Shown piece by piece: positions 22,631-33,804 of a DNA stretch of 64,000 bases (within the stretch, counting starts at the first letter, position 1; each line of letters begins with the position of its first letter). The translations under genes and the position numbers were made by a program. The notes beneath the pieces are model-generated. The model ran no database searches. It saw only the letters and a program-made list of their open reading frames with translations, and was not told the origin of the DNA. The stretch comes from Cryptomeria japonica (Eukaryota; Streptophyta; Pinopsida; Cupressales; Cupressaceae): contig NC_081409.1 of the NCBI RefSeq assembly GCF_030272615.1, positions 526,492,975-526,556,974 on the forward strand. The letters run 5' to 3'.

Positions 22631-23959
22631 CGAGTTGGATGAATGATGAAGATATGAAAGTGAAGAAAGATTCCATGATGATGTGATAGATATGCATATG
22701 ATGGATGCAATGATGAATGTGACTAGATGATGATGATGAGATGCATCTTGAAAATGAGATGTATGATGTGAGATGTATCTTGAAAATGAGATGGACTGAT
22801 AATGATGATGATGTGAGATAATGATAATGATGTATATAATAAAATATTAAACATGATATGCAGCTAAATGCAATAATAAAATGATATGCAACTAAAATGC
22901 AATTGTTAAGAATGATATGCAACTAAATGAACACTATAATCTTGTCGATGTCATTCCTGTTTAGTCACTTGTTTGTGCTCTTTTTGTCATCATTAAGATT
23001 TTGATATGTTGAAATTTTAATACAATAATCATGGTATAACTAAACCATAATGACCTGAGTAAAACTTACATGGATGTTTGATATTTCAATGCAGCACAAG
23101 CGTCGAGGTATAATTGAACCAAGATGACCTGAGTGTTGCTTGCGTAAAATAGACAAGAGTTAACCATTTGTATGTGCAAAGTGGAAAATGTATTCAATGA
23201 TATGTTTCCAATCATGTCTCAAGAAAAATTTGCACTGTACGAATGATCACCTCACAGACAGAAAACCAAACAAAATATCAGATTCCTTCGTCGCTTCTCT
23301 ATTTTAGTGCATCCTTGAGTAGCTCAGGAGATCTAATGATTTAGAAATTAAGATAAAAAATAGTCAAAGCTTCATGCTAAATGTAAAAAAATCATAATTC
23401 AGAAAATCATCCATCATGTGTGTGTTAAAGTTGCAATTGGATAATGGTCTCGTTTTCTAGCCTGATGAGTAGTTGTGACAATGGTTCCCTAGTATGTTGT
23501 GATCCTTGTTTGTTGTTAGCAGAATGAGAAGAATGTTGCTCCTAGTCATAGATATTTATCAATGTGGATATATAAGTTGATCAACAAGCCATGGTGGGAT
23601 ATCATATGGATAATTGCTTTTGGATAATCAAGGATAGTGACTATGCTAAGTATGTTTGGGATAATGTTGTGTGTACAAGTGTTCTGGCGATGGCTATTAG
23701 TTGCGACTAGATGGATCAAAAGATATAAGTACTAATAGATAGAGGAGCCATTCTCTCACAAATAGCACCTATTGCCAGGTTTTCACTACTTGTTTTTATT
23801 GCACTTTTTGGTTTGTTTTTTATTTTTTTGTATTTTATTTTTCTAATTTTTTGTTTTTTTTTGCTTTTTTGCTTTTTCCGTGCATTGGATGACTCAAGTG
23901 TAGAATTTCTTCAGATGGATACTATTGGTTGGTGTGTCAAGCACCTCCCCTTCTGAAGT

Positions 23960-24698
23960 TGACAATTGATATGATCCTAATTCGTAGGCTGATGTGATGA
24001 CAAAGTGACCCAACCAATTAGGCTCAAACTTCCCCTTCTTTTCTCAATCTTGCTGATTTCTAGGATTTTCCCTTTAGGACGAGATCACCGAATTTAAAAG
24101 CCCTTGGGATGACTTTGTGATTATAGCTCCAACACATTCGCTACTGATATTCTTTGAGATGGTCATAGGCATGTTGTTGTTTTTCATCAAGAAGCTCTAG
24201 TTCATGCGACCTGTTTCCTCGATATTCCTCATCTAGTATGAGGCCCTTCAAAGATACTCAGAGAGATGGGATTTCTACCTCAAGAGGTAGAATTTCTTCT
24301 GAACTATACACTAATGAATATGGTGTAGCCCCTGTAGGTGTTCGGATACTAGTCTTGTATGCCCAAAGTGTCGGATTGAGTTGTACATGCCAATCCTTGT
24401 CTGCATCATTTACTATTTTGTTGAGGATTTTCAAGATTGTTTTATTCGATGCCTCTACTTGACCCTTCCCCTATGGGTAGTATGGTGTGGAGAAGTGATG
24501 TTAGATTTGAATTGTTCACATAGCTCTTGCACATCTTGATTATTGAAAGGATGCCCATTGTCGATGATGATGGAACTAGGAATGTCATGTCTGCAAATGA
24601 GATAATTGAGAATGAAAGATGAGATCCATTTTCCAGTTATAGTGGTCATTGGGATTGCTTCGATCCATTTGGTGAAATACTCTGTTGCAGTGATAATG
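23960..24698 (-). pseudogene. TAT-A integrase, C-terminal portion
   Basis: Minus-strand frame with ATEYFTKWIEAIPMTTITGK, ICRHDIPSSIIIDNG and NNQDVQELCEQF, the middle of an rve core holding the second catalytic Asp. A frameshift near 24.48 kb precedes degraded sequence matching the TAT-B integrase C-terminus (48.1-48.64 kb). The upstream part is separated by S2. No coding frame longer than 60 codons survives below 24.45 kb. Confidence 0.85.
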
Positions 24699-26210
24699 TG
24701 ATGACTCAATGATGAAAAGTGAGTACCAAACCGGTACTAAGAGGGGGGGGTGAATCAGTATAGGCACAAAAACTTCTCCTAAACCAGTTTGATTGCAGAC
24801 TGTAAACTACTGGCAATCCCTAACACCAGTCCAAACCAGACTACTACCGGTTAAACATAGTGAAACTGTGAAAGACATGAACTGGTCAATCTTCTTAGCT
24901 TTCCACACAACCTACTTCCTCATTTCCACTTTGTCCTTATGCATAAACAGATAATCTATCATCAGAAATATAATAACTTGCTAGATCAACATGATTCACC
25001 ACTTGACAGAAAACAACAAAGCATCACATGAAAAAGACATCACATATGACACACATATTTTTCATGTGGAAACCCAACTGGGAAAAACTACGGTGGGGAT
25101 GAATACCCACAAGCTATTTTGAACTCTTTAGAAGTTCACTCTATTAGAAGCCTAGTCTGGTTAAAGACTGTTACAACAGGTTCTATTAGGAACCGATCCT
25201 TTTAGGGATCACCCAGTTAAGGGATGGCTAGAATACCTGGTTAAGGGTTAAACCCTGTTAGAGATTACCTTGTTAAAGGATTTTATGAACTCAATGGCTT
25301 TGAGTCACCCTGTTAAAGGATTTACAGCAAGTTGGTTAAAGCTACCCAGTTAAGGGATTTTCCAACTGTTGAAGTAGTTAAAGATCAACAAGTATTACAA
25401 TGATCTTGTAAAAGTACTCAATGCCAATGTAGATCTGCTTTAGTTCCTTCCTTCTGCACACACACTATGCAGGTATCAATCCTCTTATCTGGTCTAGCAA
25501 GAATCACATATCTCTACACTTAGATACACACACAACATTTTCCAACAACCTCAACATGAAACACAACATCAACCTTATAGAACACAGATAGGTCGGCATC
25601 ATAAACCCTAAACCCTAAACACTTAGGTTAAGAAATTGATCGGTTCAATCCTGACCATTGAGCACTTTGCATTTGAATACAACAGTCTTGAACAAATCTC
25701 AAGACATTCTTCATCATTCATTCTTTACTACTTCATGGAGGCGATAACCCATCACATGTTCTCCACCGTTTGCAAAGACTTCGCACATTCCCGAGGTAGA
25801 TAGGATCAATCTCCTTCATGCAAGATCCTTCATGTGCATGAGGCTGATGTGGCAACATGATCTGATCTCTATTACAATGCTAACTCATCACACAATGTCA
25901 TTAGTTGAATCACACAATCTTGGAACACTTCAACCGGAAACCCTGAAGCTAAGACTACCAACCGGTAGTCCTACCACATTCCATGTACCGGTTCTCATTC
26001 CGACATACCGGTTCCAGTTCACAACATCATACCAGTTCACTTGGACAAGTATACTGCTTCACATATTGCACATATACCGGTTTACACCACCATACCGGTT
26101 CTCTTTGCCAGTTGCTTAACTTCAATATACTGGTTCACTTCTCACCATATTGACATCAATGACAACATACAATATCATCATGTCATCATACTCTTGCACA
26201 TATGCCAACA
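24699..26210 (-). mobile_element. S2: solo copia-type LTR inserted in TAT-A integrase
   Basis: 1512 bp with the TSD taatg at 24694-24698 and 26211-26215. On the minus strand it starts TGTTGGCATATG and ends GAGTCATCA. The minus strand shows the copia landmarks: ACCGGT palindromes in the first third (plus 25930-26105), CCTTTAACAGGGT-type words (plus 25180-25350), TTTTTCCCAGTTGGGTTTCC (plus about 25073-25093), and the C-run with CTCTTAGTACC (plus about 24735-24760). There is no internal region, so it is a solo LTR left by LTR-LTR recombination. Its family is related to N1 but distinct. Confidence 0.92.
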
Positions 26211-27050
26211 TAATGAACTTATGCCCATTTGAAGAAGAAGGATGAATTTTCCCTACTAAATCAAGTCCCCGTTGATAGAAAGGCCAAGATGTGGTGAACA
26301 GTTGTAGCTCCTGTGTTGGTGCATGGATAAGATTGTCTTGAATTTAGCATTCAATAAATTTCTTAGCAAATTTATAGGACTCTCTTTCAATTGTCAGTCA
26401 GTAATATCCAATTCTCAAAAGTTTCTTGGTGAGAGTAGGACCACTTGAATGCATACCACAGATACCCTCATGAAGCTCGTGTAAGGCAGAGTCAGATTCG
26501 TTACAATTGAGGCATCAAAAGAGAGTACCATCTAAACCTTGGTGGTAAAATGTGTCAGCGGCTAAGGTATAGTAGGCGGCTTGCCAGATGAAGTTGTGTT
26601 TTTGGTTGTGAGATAGGTCGAGTGGGAGAGTATTGTTTTTGAGATAATCATAGATTGTCCCGTATAGAGGTGAATCCAAACCGGTTAGGGTATACATGAC
26701 TTAGGATCTGTAATTGTCATAGGCTGGGGAAAATAATTGCTCTACCAAGAACTTGTAATGACTCTATTTATCTAGAATTTGTAGCAATGAAGCGATAATG
26801 GCCATTGTATCAGAAGCTCTATTGTCCAATCTTCGTATTTTCTCAAAGGTGATGTGCACAAAGTTATGTTTGAAATCATCCACCATTCTCTTGTAAGGCA
26901 TTAGTTTATCACCTTTTGTCTGATAGTCATTGTTGATCTTATTGATAACTAATTAAGAATCCCCATAGACTCACAATTCTATGATTCTCCATTCTACAGC
27001 CATTTTCATTCCTGTTACCAGAGCTCCATATTCAGCGGTGTTGATGGTGT
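26211..27050 (-). pseudogene. TAT-A integrase N-terminus and end of second RNase H
   Basis: Minus-strand coding remnants. NTAEYGALVTGMKMAVEWRI at about 27045-26985 continues the second RNase H cut by N2. SPLYGTIYDYLKNNTLPLDL and IWQAAYYTLAADTFYHQGLD at 26680-26520 precede the zinc-binding integrase part. At 26.3-26.22 kb, SSSNGHKF leads into the core cut by S2. Numerous stops. TAT-B has the same order at 49.75-48.9 kb. Confidence 0.82.
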
Positions 27051-28244
27051 TGTTAGGTCCAACAATGAAAGCTAATGTACTGAGAGGGGAGGGGTGAATC
27101 AGTACTTCAAAACTTTTCTTTAAAAACAATCTTACTGATAAACATAAACTATATATAGTTGATCTCATAATATATAAAGCCAAAACACAATCATAGAAAT
27201 TACATCCATACACATTTCACTCCATAACACAAAGATTTTGGTTACGCAGAAACTCTTGGTTAGAGAGAAAAAATGCGATGGGGATGGCACCCACAACTTC
27301 ACTACTGCACTAATAAAGGTTGCTCGGTTAGAGCTACATGTTTAGCTATTTTTGATAGCTTACCCTGTTAGGAGTATCAAGATCTTTAGATTTACCTTGC
27401 TAAAGGATTTTACAAACACTTTTTCAAAATGTTGTACCTGGTTAAAGGCTTTACAATTTATAGACCTTGTTAGAGTCTTTTACCCTGTTAAAGGTTTCTA
27501 ACACAACTCAAAATAATTCAATCAAAATCTTTTGCAAAATATCTACAACTTTACATCTGAAATGTTATAGCAGACTCTATGTGCTCAATATGAAATTATC
27601 ATGCTCATAGCATACCTTGGTAATTGATAGATCAACTCAGTGACCTCTTCTGTATTCTCTGTCCCTTAAACTATTTTCTGAAAATCTTCTCGGTGACCTC
27701 TGAATACCTCTGTTCAATCATCACATCTCATCTTTTCACAAGATTTTTATCTTTAACTCACCATCTTTTTCTCTCTTCCTTAGATACTCAAATCACTTTG
27801 TATATAGATCTCTAAGGTGGTGATCTTGTTCATACATCGATTATACAAACATGTTTTATCGAATGAATAAATATAGAAATTATTTCATTGGATAATAAAC
27901 TTCCTCAAAATCATACAAAATCTTCAAGTGCAATTCCCTATGAAATAACAATTCCCTGTTCTTGAATCTTGTAACACGTTTCCACATATGTGTCCAAGTT
28001 CATTGAATCTAGTAACACGTTTCCACTCAGTTCAGACTAACTTGATGTACCTTCTTTGCTACTTGGTGGACATAGGAAATTTACTTAGTAGACAGCTCGG
28101 TATATATCATCTTGGTGACTAGCCTTTCTTCTATAACCGACACCCTTAGTGCTTACCGACTGAATATTTATGTAGTAATAACCGACTAGGGTATATAGGA
28201 TTACTTTGAACATAAAACTAATGACAAATTAGTAAATAGTAACA
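27051..28244 (-). repeat. 3' LTR of N2 (left copy)
   Basis: 1194 bp, nearly the same as 33805-34995 with scattered substitutions. The minus strand shows repeated ACCGA(G/C) words in U3 (plus 28020-28190), CCTTTAACAGGGT-type words (plus 27310-27490) and a C-rich U5 end CCCCTCCCCTCTCAGTAC (plus 27078-27095). Confidence 0.92.
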
Positions 28245-28515
28245 ATCTCCCCTTTTGACATTAGTTTGGTATGTTTGACAAAACTCCTTTCAAAGTCATA
28301 ACACAAAATCTATATACTTACAAAATGTGACTGAAATGACAGTATATACATTCGTTCAAATACATATTTTGAATACATACTCCCCTTATCAATATGTTGT
28401 TCAAAACTTGATTTGCATGCCCTTGATGTTCCATGCTCCCCCTGAAAATTTCATCTGTACACTCGGATACTCTGTATATACTCGGTACACTCCCCCTTTT
28501 TGACAAACATCAAAA
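28245..28515 (-). promoter_or_regulatory. N2 3' region with repeated polypurine tracts
   Basis: The minus strand has the terminal PPT TGTCAAAAGGGGAGAT (28260-28245), and further GGGGAG tracts at about 28380-28386, 28436-28443 and 28488-28500. This is the same multi-PPT arrangement as in N1 and Copia-1. No gene. Confidence 0.75.
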
Positions 28516-31500
28516 CTAGTTACCATTCGGTGGGGGCAACTGATCAAAAATAGATTTATACTTAGTATGAGAATCATTGAGAGCATTGGTAAGTGCACCC
28601 TTGACACTTTCCATTAAATAATTATGAGCATTAATATCAGCTAACAATGAAATTGAACCATCTAAAGTGCTTCCCTCTGCTTGTGTGGACAGTTGGGTAG
28701 CTCGGTTGATCTGCTCTTGTACTGATGATAGATGGGGAATAAATAATGTCTGAAGAGTCATAATATCCATCATGATTTTGTGCTCTTCATTCCAAAGTTC
28801 TAACTGCTGAGCCATAAGAGTTTGTAGCTTGGTATAAAAATTCTGAATAGAATTTGGCTCGGTAGTCAGTTTATTTGAGAGATCGGTAATCTCTTTTTCA
28901 ATGACTTCGGTCTTCTACTTGATATATTTAATAAAGAATGAAAGTGTACATAATTTCTGGAATAAATAAATAATGTGCTTGAGTTGAGGGGACAACTCAG
29001 CAATGAATCCAACAAGCTTGATTTTACCTAGATAGCAATGGCTTTCTGCACTTCTTCAATCATCTTAGCAGTTAGCTCTTTTTCTTTTAATTTGCTAAGG
29101 TATTATGATGCCTCTACTCCTGATGTTTCCAATTGAGTGAGTACTTAATCCAATTGCATATGGATGGTAGAATCTTTACTTACGGTAGCTTTAGGTAGCA
29201 TGTCTGTTAATAATGCTTTAACCTTCTGAAGTACTCGGTTCTTCTTTTGAATGGTTGTCTATTTTTCTTGTTCTGTTTTGGCTTTGCACAGCTCACCAAA
29301 TTCAATAAGTGCTTGTCCTTTTAGTTTGGAAGTTTCAACATTCGGCAGCACAATAGGCTTTGACAGATCTATCTTGAAATTATGCTTCTTTGCTTTCTTT
29401 TCCTTTGATGATGATGCCTTCACCGGTTGAATGAGTACAATGGCTTTGGAGGCTTTATCTTCCTCGGTATGTTGCTCGGTGGGAGCAACACTTTTGTCAG
29501 TTTCTATAGCCTCTGTTGTATCCTTTGGTGATTCCTTTCTTGGGGTCTCAGTGGTAGCAGTTTCAGTGCTTGCAGGAGCTTGAGAAGTTTGCTCGCCTAT
29601 GGCCTGAGGGGTAGATTCACCTTGTGTAGCCTTATGATTCTCTTTGCCTTGTTCTATGTCCTAAGGTATCTCAGTTGTCACTTGTTGAGTAACCAGAGGA
29701 TAGGACTTAACTTGTTCCAAGACTGATTCACTGGATACTAGTTTGGCATAGGCATTTCCTTCTATCATTTCTTCTTCCTGTGCCTCAGTGTCCATTACAT
29801 CCTCATCTAGTTGAATAGTTGAAGCATGATCTTGCTTGGTAATGTCAACTATTTCTACTTCACCTTGAGGTTCTTTAGTCTGAATTCTGAAGATTTCTTG
29901 CCATTTTTCTTTGGTTGCCTTTTTGACTTCAAGATAAAGTCCATTCATCATTTTCAAGGCTCTATGCCTCACTTGAAAATTTGTCTGGTAGTTTTTCAAA
30001 TGATTTCTAATATCATCTACCAACATGTCTGGAAAGAGATGTACTAAAACTCTTTCTCTTATCTGCTTCTCCGAGTCCATAGCATATTTCCATCTATTGT
30101 CAATATGAGAGTATAATGCTTTTGGAAGAAAGTCAGTTACTTCCAATGGAACTACTCAGAATTTGAGAAGTGTACATACTACTGACTCGTCTATTTGTCT
30201 TTTTTCTTCTTCTATTTGGGAGTCATATTTAACATACCTGAATGACCCGAATCCTCCATATTATTTCAATTTGGCACAAAAGTTGTCAACACTGTGTACA
30301 TCTTCCTTTGTTCTTTTAACAATCTCAAATTTATTTTTGTCTTCAGATTCTGTGTCACTTGACTCCTTATTCAAAATGAGTCTCCTGGTCAACTTTCTAT
30401 AAGTCTTTGTAACTTTAGGCAATTCAAAAATTTTCTGCCTCTTACTGAGTGACACTGCAGATGATCTAGTGTTAGGTCATTTCACTGGTGGAGTCGGTGA
30501 TACCTTAGGTGTATCTTGTTTCTACATTTTCAATATTTTGCCCTTTGGCAACTCGGTGCTCAGAGTGATGGCTACTTCCTGAGCTTCAGATTCTTCCTCA
30601 ATTGAAAGTTTATCATCTTTCCTACCTATTGGCTTAGTAGGTGTGGAGGTAGAACCTTCTCCAAATTTCTCAGTTAAGTCTTTTATCATTTTAGTGGCTT
30701 TTCTGGTAGCCTTTGGTACAACTATGCTCAATTTTACCTTCTCTTTTACCTCTTCATAGGTACCATATCTGATCTCAGTCAAGTGCCTTGGAAGTGTCAG
30801 AAAGACATCTATCTACTATTGAGCAATCTCAAAATCAATCTCATAACCCATAGGCGGTAAAGATTGAGTTTTGGGTTCTACTGCATTGACATAACAGTAG
30901 TCGGTGTCCACTTCAAAACATATAGTATCCTTATATTTCTCCAATAGCTGAGGTGGGATCCTGTACCTTTTATGCATCTTTAACTAAAATTTATTAAAGT
31001 AGTCATCCATTATCTCATTGAAATTATCACCTAGCTGATTGATAAAATTATTTATCTGATGGGTGATTGGTCGGTGTAATTCCCAAACAATGTTACCGAC
31101 TGAGGGAAAGAACTTCTTAAAAAAGAAGAACATGAACACTAAGAGTGACCCAAACTTTAGTGTGTTAGTAGAGTTATTCTTCTTAGGTTTCCTTATTGTG
31201 TTGAGATTCTCAAAAAGATTCTTCAACAATACTTCACATAGATCAATTTTCATACCCTTTTTCATAATTTTATAGGCCAAATCCACAGCTGCACATGGTA
31301 CACTGTTCTCTCTCGCTGACTGAAAGAAACAATAACCGATGACTCTAATTGCAAACTTTAGTTCTACATCTGTTAAATTATTCAGCTTAAGACCTCTGTA
31401 ATTAGACTCAACTCTGGTTAAGGTTATCAGTTCCTTCTATGAAATCATCTTGTATGCTCGGGCATGGTCGTATATAGGGTATCCGGTGATTATGTGAGTA

Positions 31501-31892
31501 ATCTCCTTGGTGATCTTGAACGGTTGGTCTTCTAACCACATAAAGTCATCATGCACTCTGCTCAAAACAAATTTGACCCATTGGGGTTTGAAAACTTGAG
31601 GATAGGTTAGGGCTTCGGTCAATCCCTTAACCTTGATATGCTCATACTTACTATCCAGGATTCCATCGGTGAAAAGTTCATCATAAATGTCCTTAATTTT
31701 GGTATGACCTAGCTCTTCTATATGACACTTAGTATAAAATCTAACATCTTCAACCAATAGAACCCTATTTGGAATAAGAGAAAATGCAGTTTTCTCATTG
31801 GGTTCAGATGTCACTTTGGGAGGTAAGGAATACTTAAGTGAGGGCTTCTCAATAGTCTCAACTACAATTGGTTTCTGCATCTTGGGAGCCAT
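28516..31892 (-). pseudogene. N2 ORF2: homologue of N1 ORF2, function unknown
   Basis: It starts MAPKMQKPIVVETIEK at 31892 and ends KYKSIFDQLPPPNGN at 28516, about 1125 codons. The first 2.2 kb stay in one frame; at least one frameshift lies between 29.66 and 28.82 kb. Homology to N1 ORF2 is collinear: FVLSRVHDDFMWLE, AIRVIGYCFFQSAR, LVFMFFFFKKFFPSVGN, YKDTICFEVDTDYC, AVEP...PPMGYE, HIDNRW...QIRERVLVHLFPD and the extreme C-terminus all pair with N1. It lacks the long Glu/Lys run of N1. About 15 stops, mostly TAG/TAA with two TGA. A Thr/Glu/Pro-rich linker covers about 29.65-29.4 kb. Confidence 0.83.
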
Positions 31893-32132
31893 TTCAAACT
31901 TTGGATTTCTACTAATAAAATAGCTTAGGGTTTCAACTAACCAGAAAATGCTTTCGACTTAGTAAATATAATGCAAATATTTACAACTGATATTGATCGG
32001 TTAACTTGCTTGAAAATGCATTTAAGATTGTGTGAAAACACCTTGAATTCGCTCTGAAATGTTTGATCGCCTTTGAGTCGCTTAGCTCTACTCTTTGAAA
32101 ACTGGTGAGTGTAAAATGACCACACAAAGAAC

Positions 32133-32140
32133 TTTAAATA
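32133..32140 (-). promoter_or_regulatory. TATA-like box upstream of N2 ORF2
   Basis: Minus-strand TATTTAAA, about 241 bases before the ATG at 31892, in the 495-base spacer between Gag and ORF2. The position parallels the TATAAAA in N1. The spacer (31893-32387) shows no gene. Confidence 0.35.
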
Positions 32141-32387
32141 CACCCTTTACCTTGTCAGGCTTCGTGCAGTTAGGTAAGATAAGAATTAAATGCACTTGAT
32201 TACACTTTACCTACTAGACAAGTTTACTGTATTTACCGACTTCACTGGTAAATCGTAAGACTTGATACAATTTCAGAAATGTTAATACATCTTAGCTATG
32301 CAGATTTTGGAGTTATTTCTAGGATTAAAATAGGAGTTGTTAAGATCTAACCTTGTGATGACGTAGTCCCTTCATACCTTTATTGAT

Positions 32388-33754
32388 TAATTGGAAGTAG
32401 ATGCACCTAACTCAGTAGGTAAGGTGCTTTCTTCATTATTTGATCCATTTTCCTTCTTTTTCCAGATTTTCTATAATTTGATTCTTATCTCTTCAGTATC
32501 TCCTCTGGGTTGATCTCTGCAATCTTTAGCTAAGTGTCCAACTTTATGACAATAAAAGAATGCCATTCTAGGATTTCTCCATGATCTCCAATTGTTCATT
32601 CCAAACCTTATCATATAGTTTGCACTTATATGTCCATACCTTCCACAACATTCACACCATATTCTTGTATTGTAATCCCATGGTACTATAGTATATTGTC
32701 AATTGAGATCTATGTGAGTTTGGTAGCTTCTATCATTTGCTTGGTGTGGAGACCACATGTAGTTTTTCTTCTTAAACCAACACTTCTCGGTATTGTGTCC
32801 ATATCTATTACAGTTTTTGCAAAATCCCTTGAATTTTGCCTTCTGATAATTGCTAACAGACTTTGTCCTACATTGTTTAGATGTGTGACCATACTTATTG
32901 CAATTTTAACAATAACTATCAGACCTAGTGACATTCGGTAGCTTACCTTTTCTGATTCAGCACATGTTGGCAGTATGTCCTTGTTTTCCACAGTAGTTGC
33001 AAATAGGCTTGTTATATTTCAACTTATCTTTGTTTCCAGCCTTCCTTGATGATTCTCCTTTCTCGGTGGTGTTGATTCCTTTGTTGGTAGAGTTGTTTCT
33101 TTTGTAACCAAGTCCGGCAGATTTGTTGGGTGATCTTGTGTTTAGTTGCTCATCCAACATTCTTGATGCTTCATAAATTTTCTTCAGTGTTTCTTTTGAC
33201 TTCTTTTCTGCTTCAAGTTCATCAGTCAATCTTGATAATTCAAGTTTCAATGCTTGGTTCTCATTTTCTTTTAGAGTTGCTTCATGATGTGCATGACCCA
33301 ATTGATTAGACAGATTATGTTGAATTCCAGTCATCCTTGTGATTTCATCATTCTTTTTAGATACCAATGCTTCCAGTTGTTGTTTTTCTCTTTCTATACC
33401 TTTTATGTTATCTTCAGCTATTCTCAATGCATCAAGATTTTCAGTCATCTGTGTGTTGAAATACTCATGTTCCCTTCTCATTGCTTTAAGTTGATCATTC
33501 AGTGCTTTGTTCTTTTCTTTCAATTCTATAATCATTTCTTCAGAATCTTCTGATATGTTGTTCTCAGATGATGTCTCAATTTGTTCCACTAACTCTTGTG
33601 AGTCTTGTAAATCATCAGACAATATTCTTCTTACTTTCAGTGATTTTTGCATTTGTCTCTGCATGTCTGCAATCACTTGATTAGCATGATCCAATTCTTC
33701 TTGGAGATTCACAATTATGTGTGATTGTTTATAACCTTCCATTGATGGGATCAT
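32388..33754 (-). pseudogene. gag: N2 ORF1: Gag-like coiled-coil protein with five CCHC-type knuckles
   Basis: The frame is open through the PBS; the first ATG after the PBS is at 33754 (a second at 33742). Residues 1 to about 220 are a long coiled coil (for example IELKEKNKALNDQLKAMRRE). The knuckles are CNYCGKQGHTANMC, a second (NCNKYGHTSKQC) with a stop in place of the residue after its first Cys, CKNCNRYGHNTEKC, CECCGRYGHISANY whose last Cys is lost, and YCHKVGHLAKDC whose first Cys is lost. Stops near 32957, 32907 and 32700 break it; the frame ends at TAA 32388. It has the same architecture as N1 ORF1 with little direct identity outside the knuckles. Confidence 0.84.
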
Positions 33755-33790
33755 TCTCTTTAGGCTGTAAAACCCTTTTCCCAGAGTATA

Positions 33791-33802
33791 GCTCTGATAC
33801 CA
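33791..33802 (-). promoter_or_regulatory. Primer binding site of N2
   Basis: Minus-strand TGGTATCAGAGC, two bases after the 5' LTR end (33805). Exact initiator-Met-type PBS. Confidence 0.92.
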
Positions 33803-33804
33803 AT

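Larger units (their letters stand above)
21011..23959 (-). mobile_element. TAT-A 3' non-coding region
   Basis: About 2.9 kb between pol and the 3' LTR. Parts align with TAT-B: the first 80 bases with 38883-38960, and 22.7-23.96 kb with 46.98-48.1 kb. The region between, which in TAT-B holds the antisense PMD gene, is here replaced by tandem repeats. A T-rich stretch (A-rich on the sense strand) at 23790-23880 sits just after pol, as at 48.01-48.09 kb in TAT-B. The open frames in it are by-products of the repeats. Confidence 0.75.
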
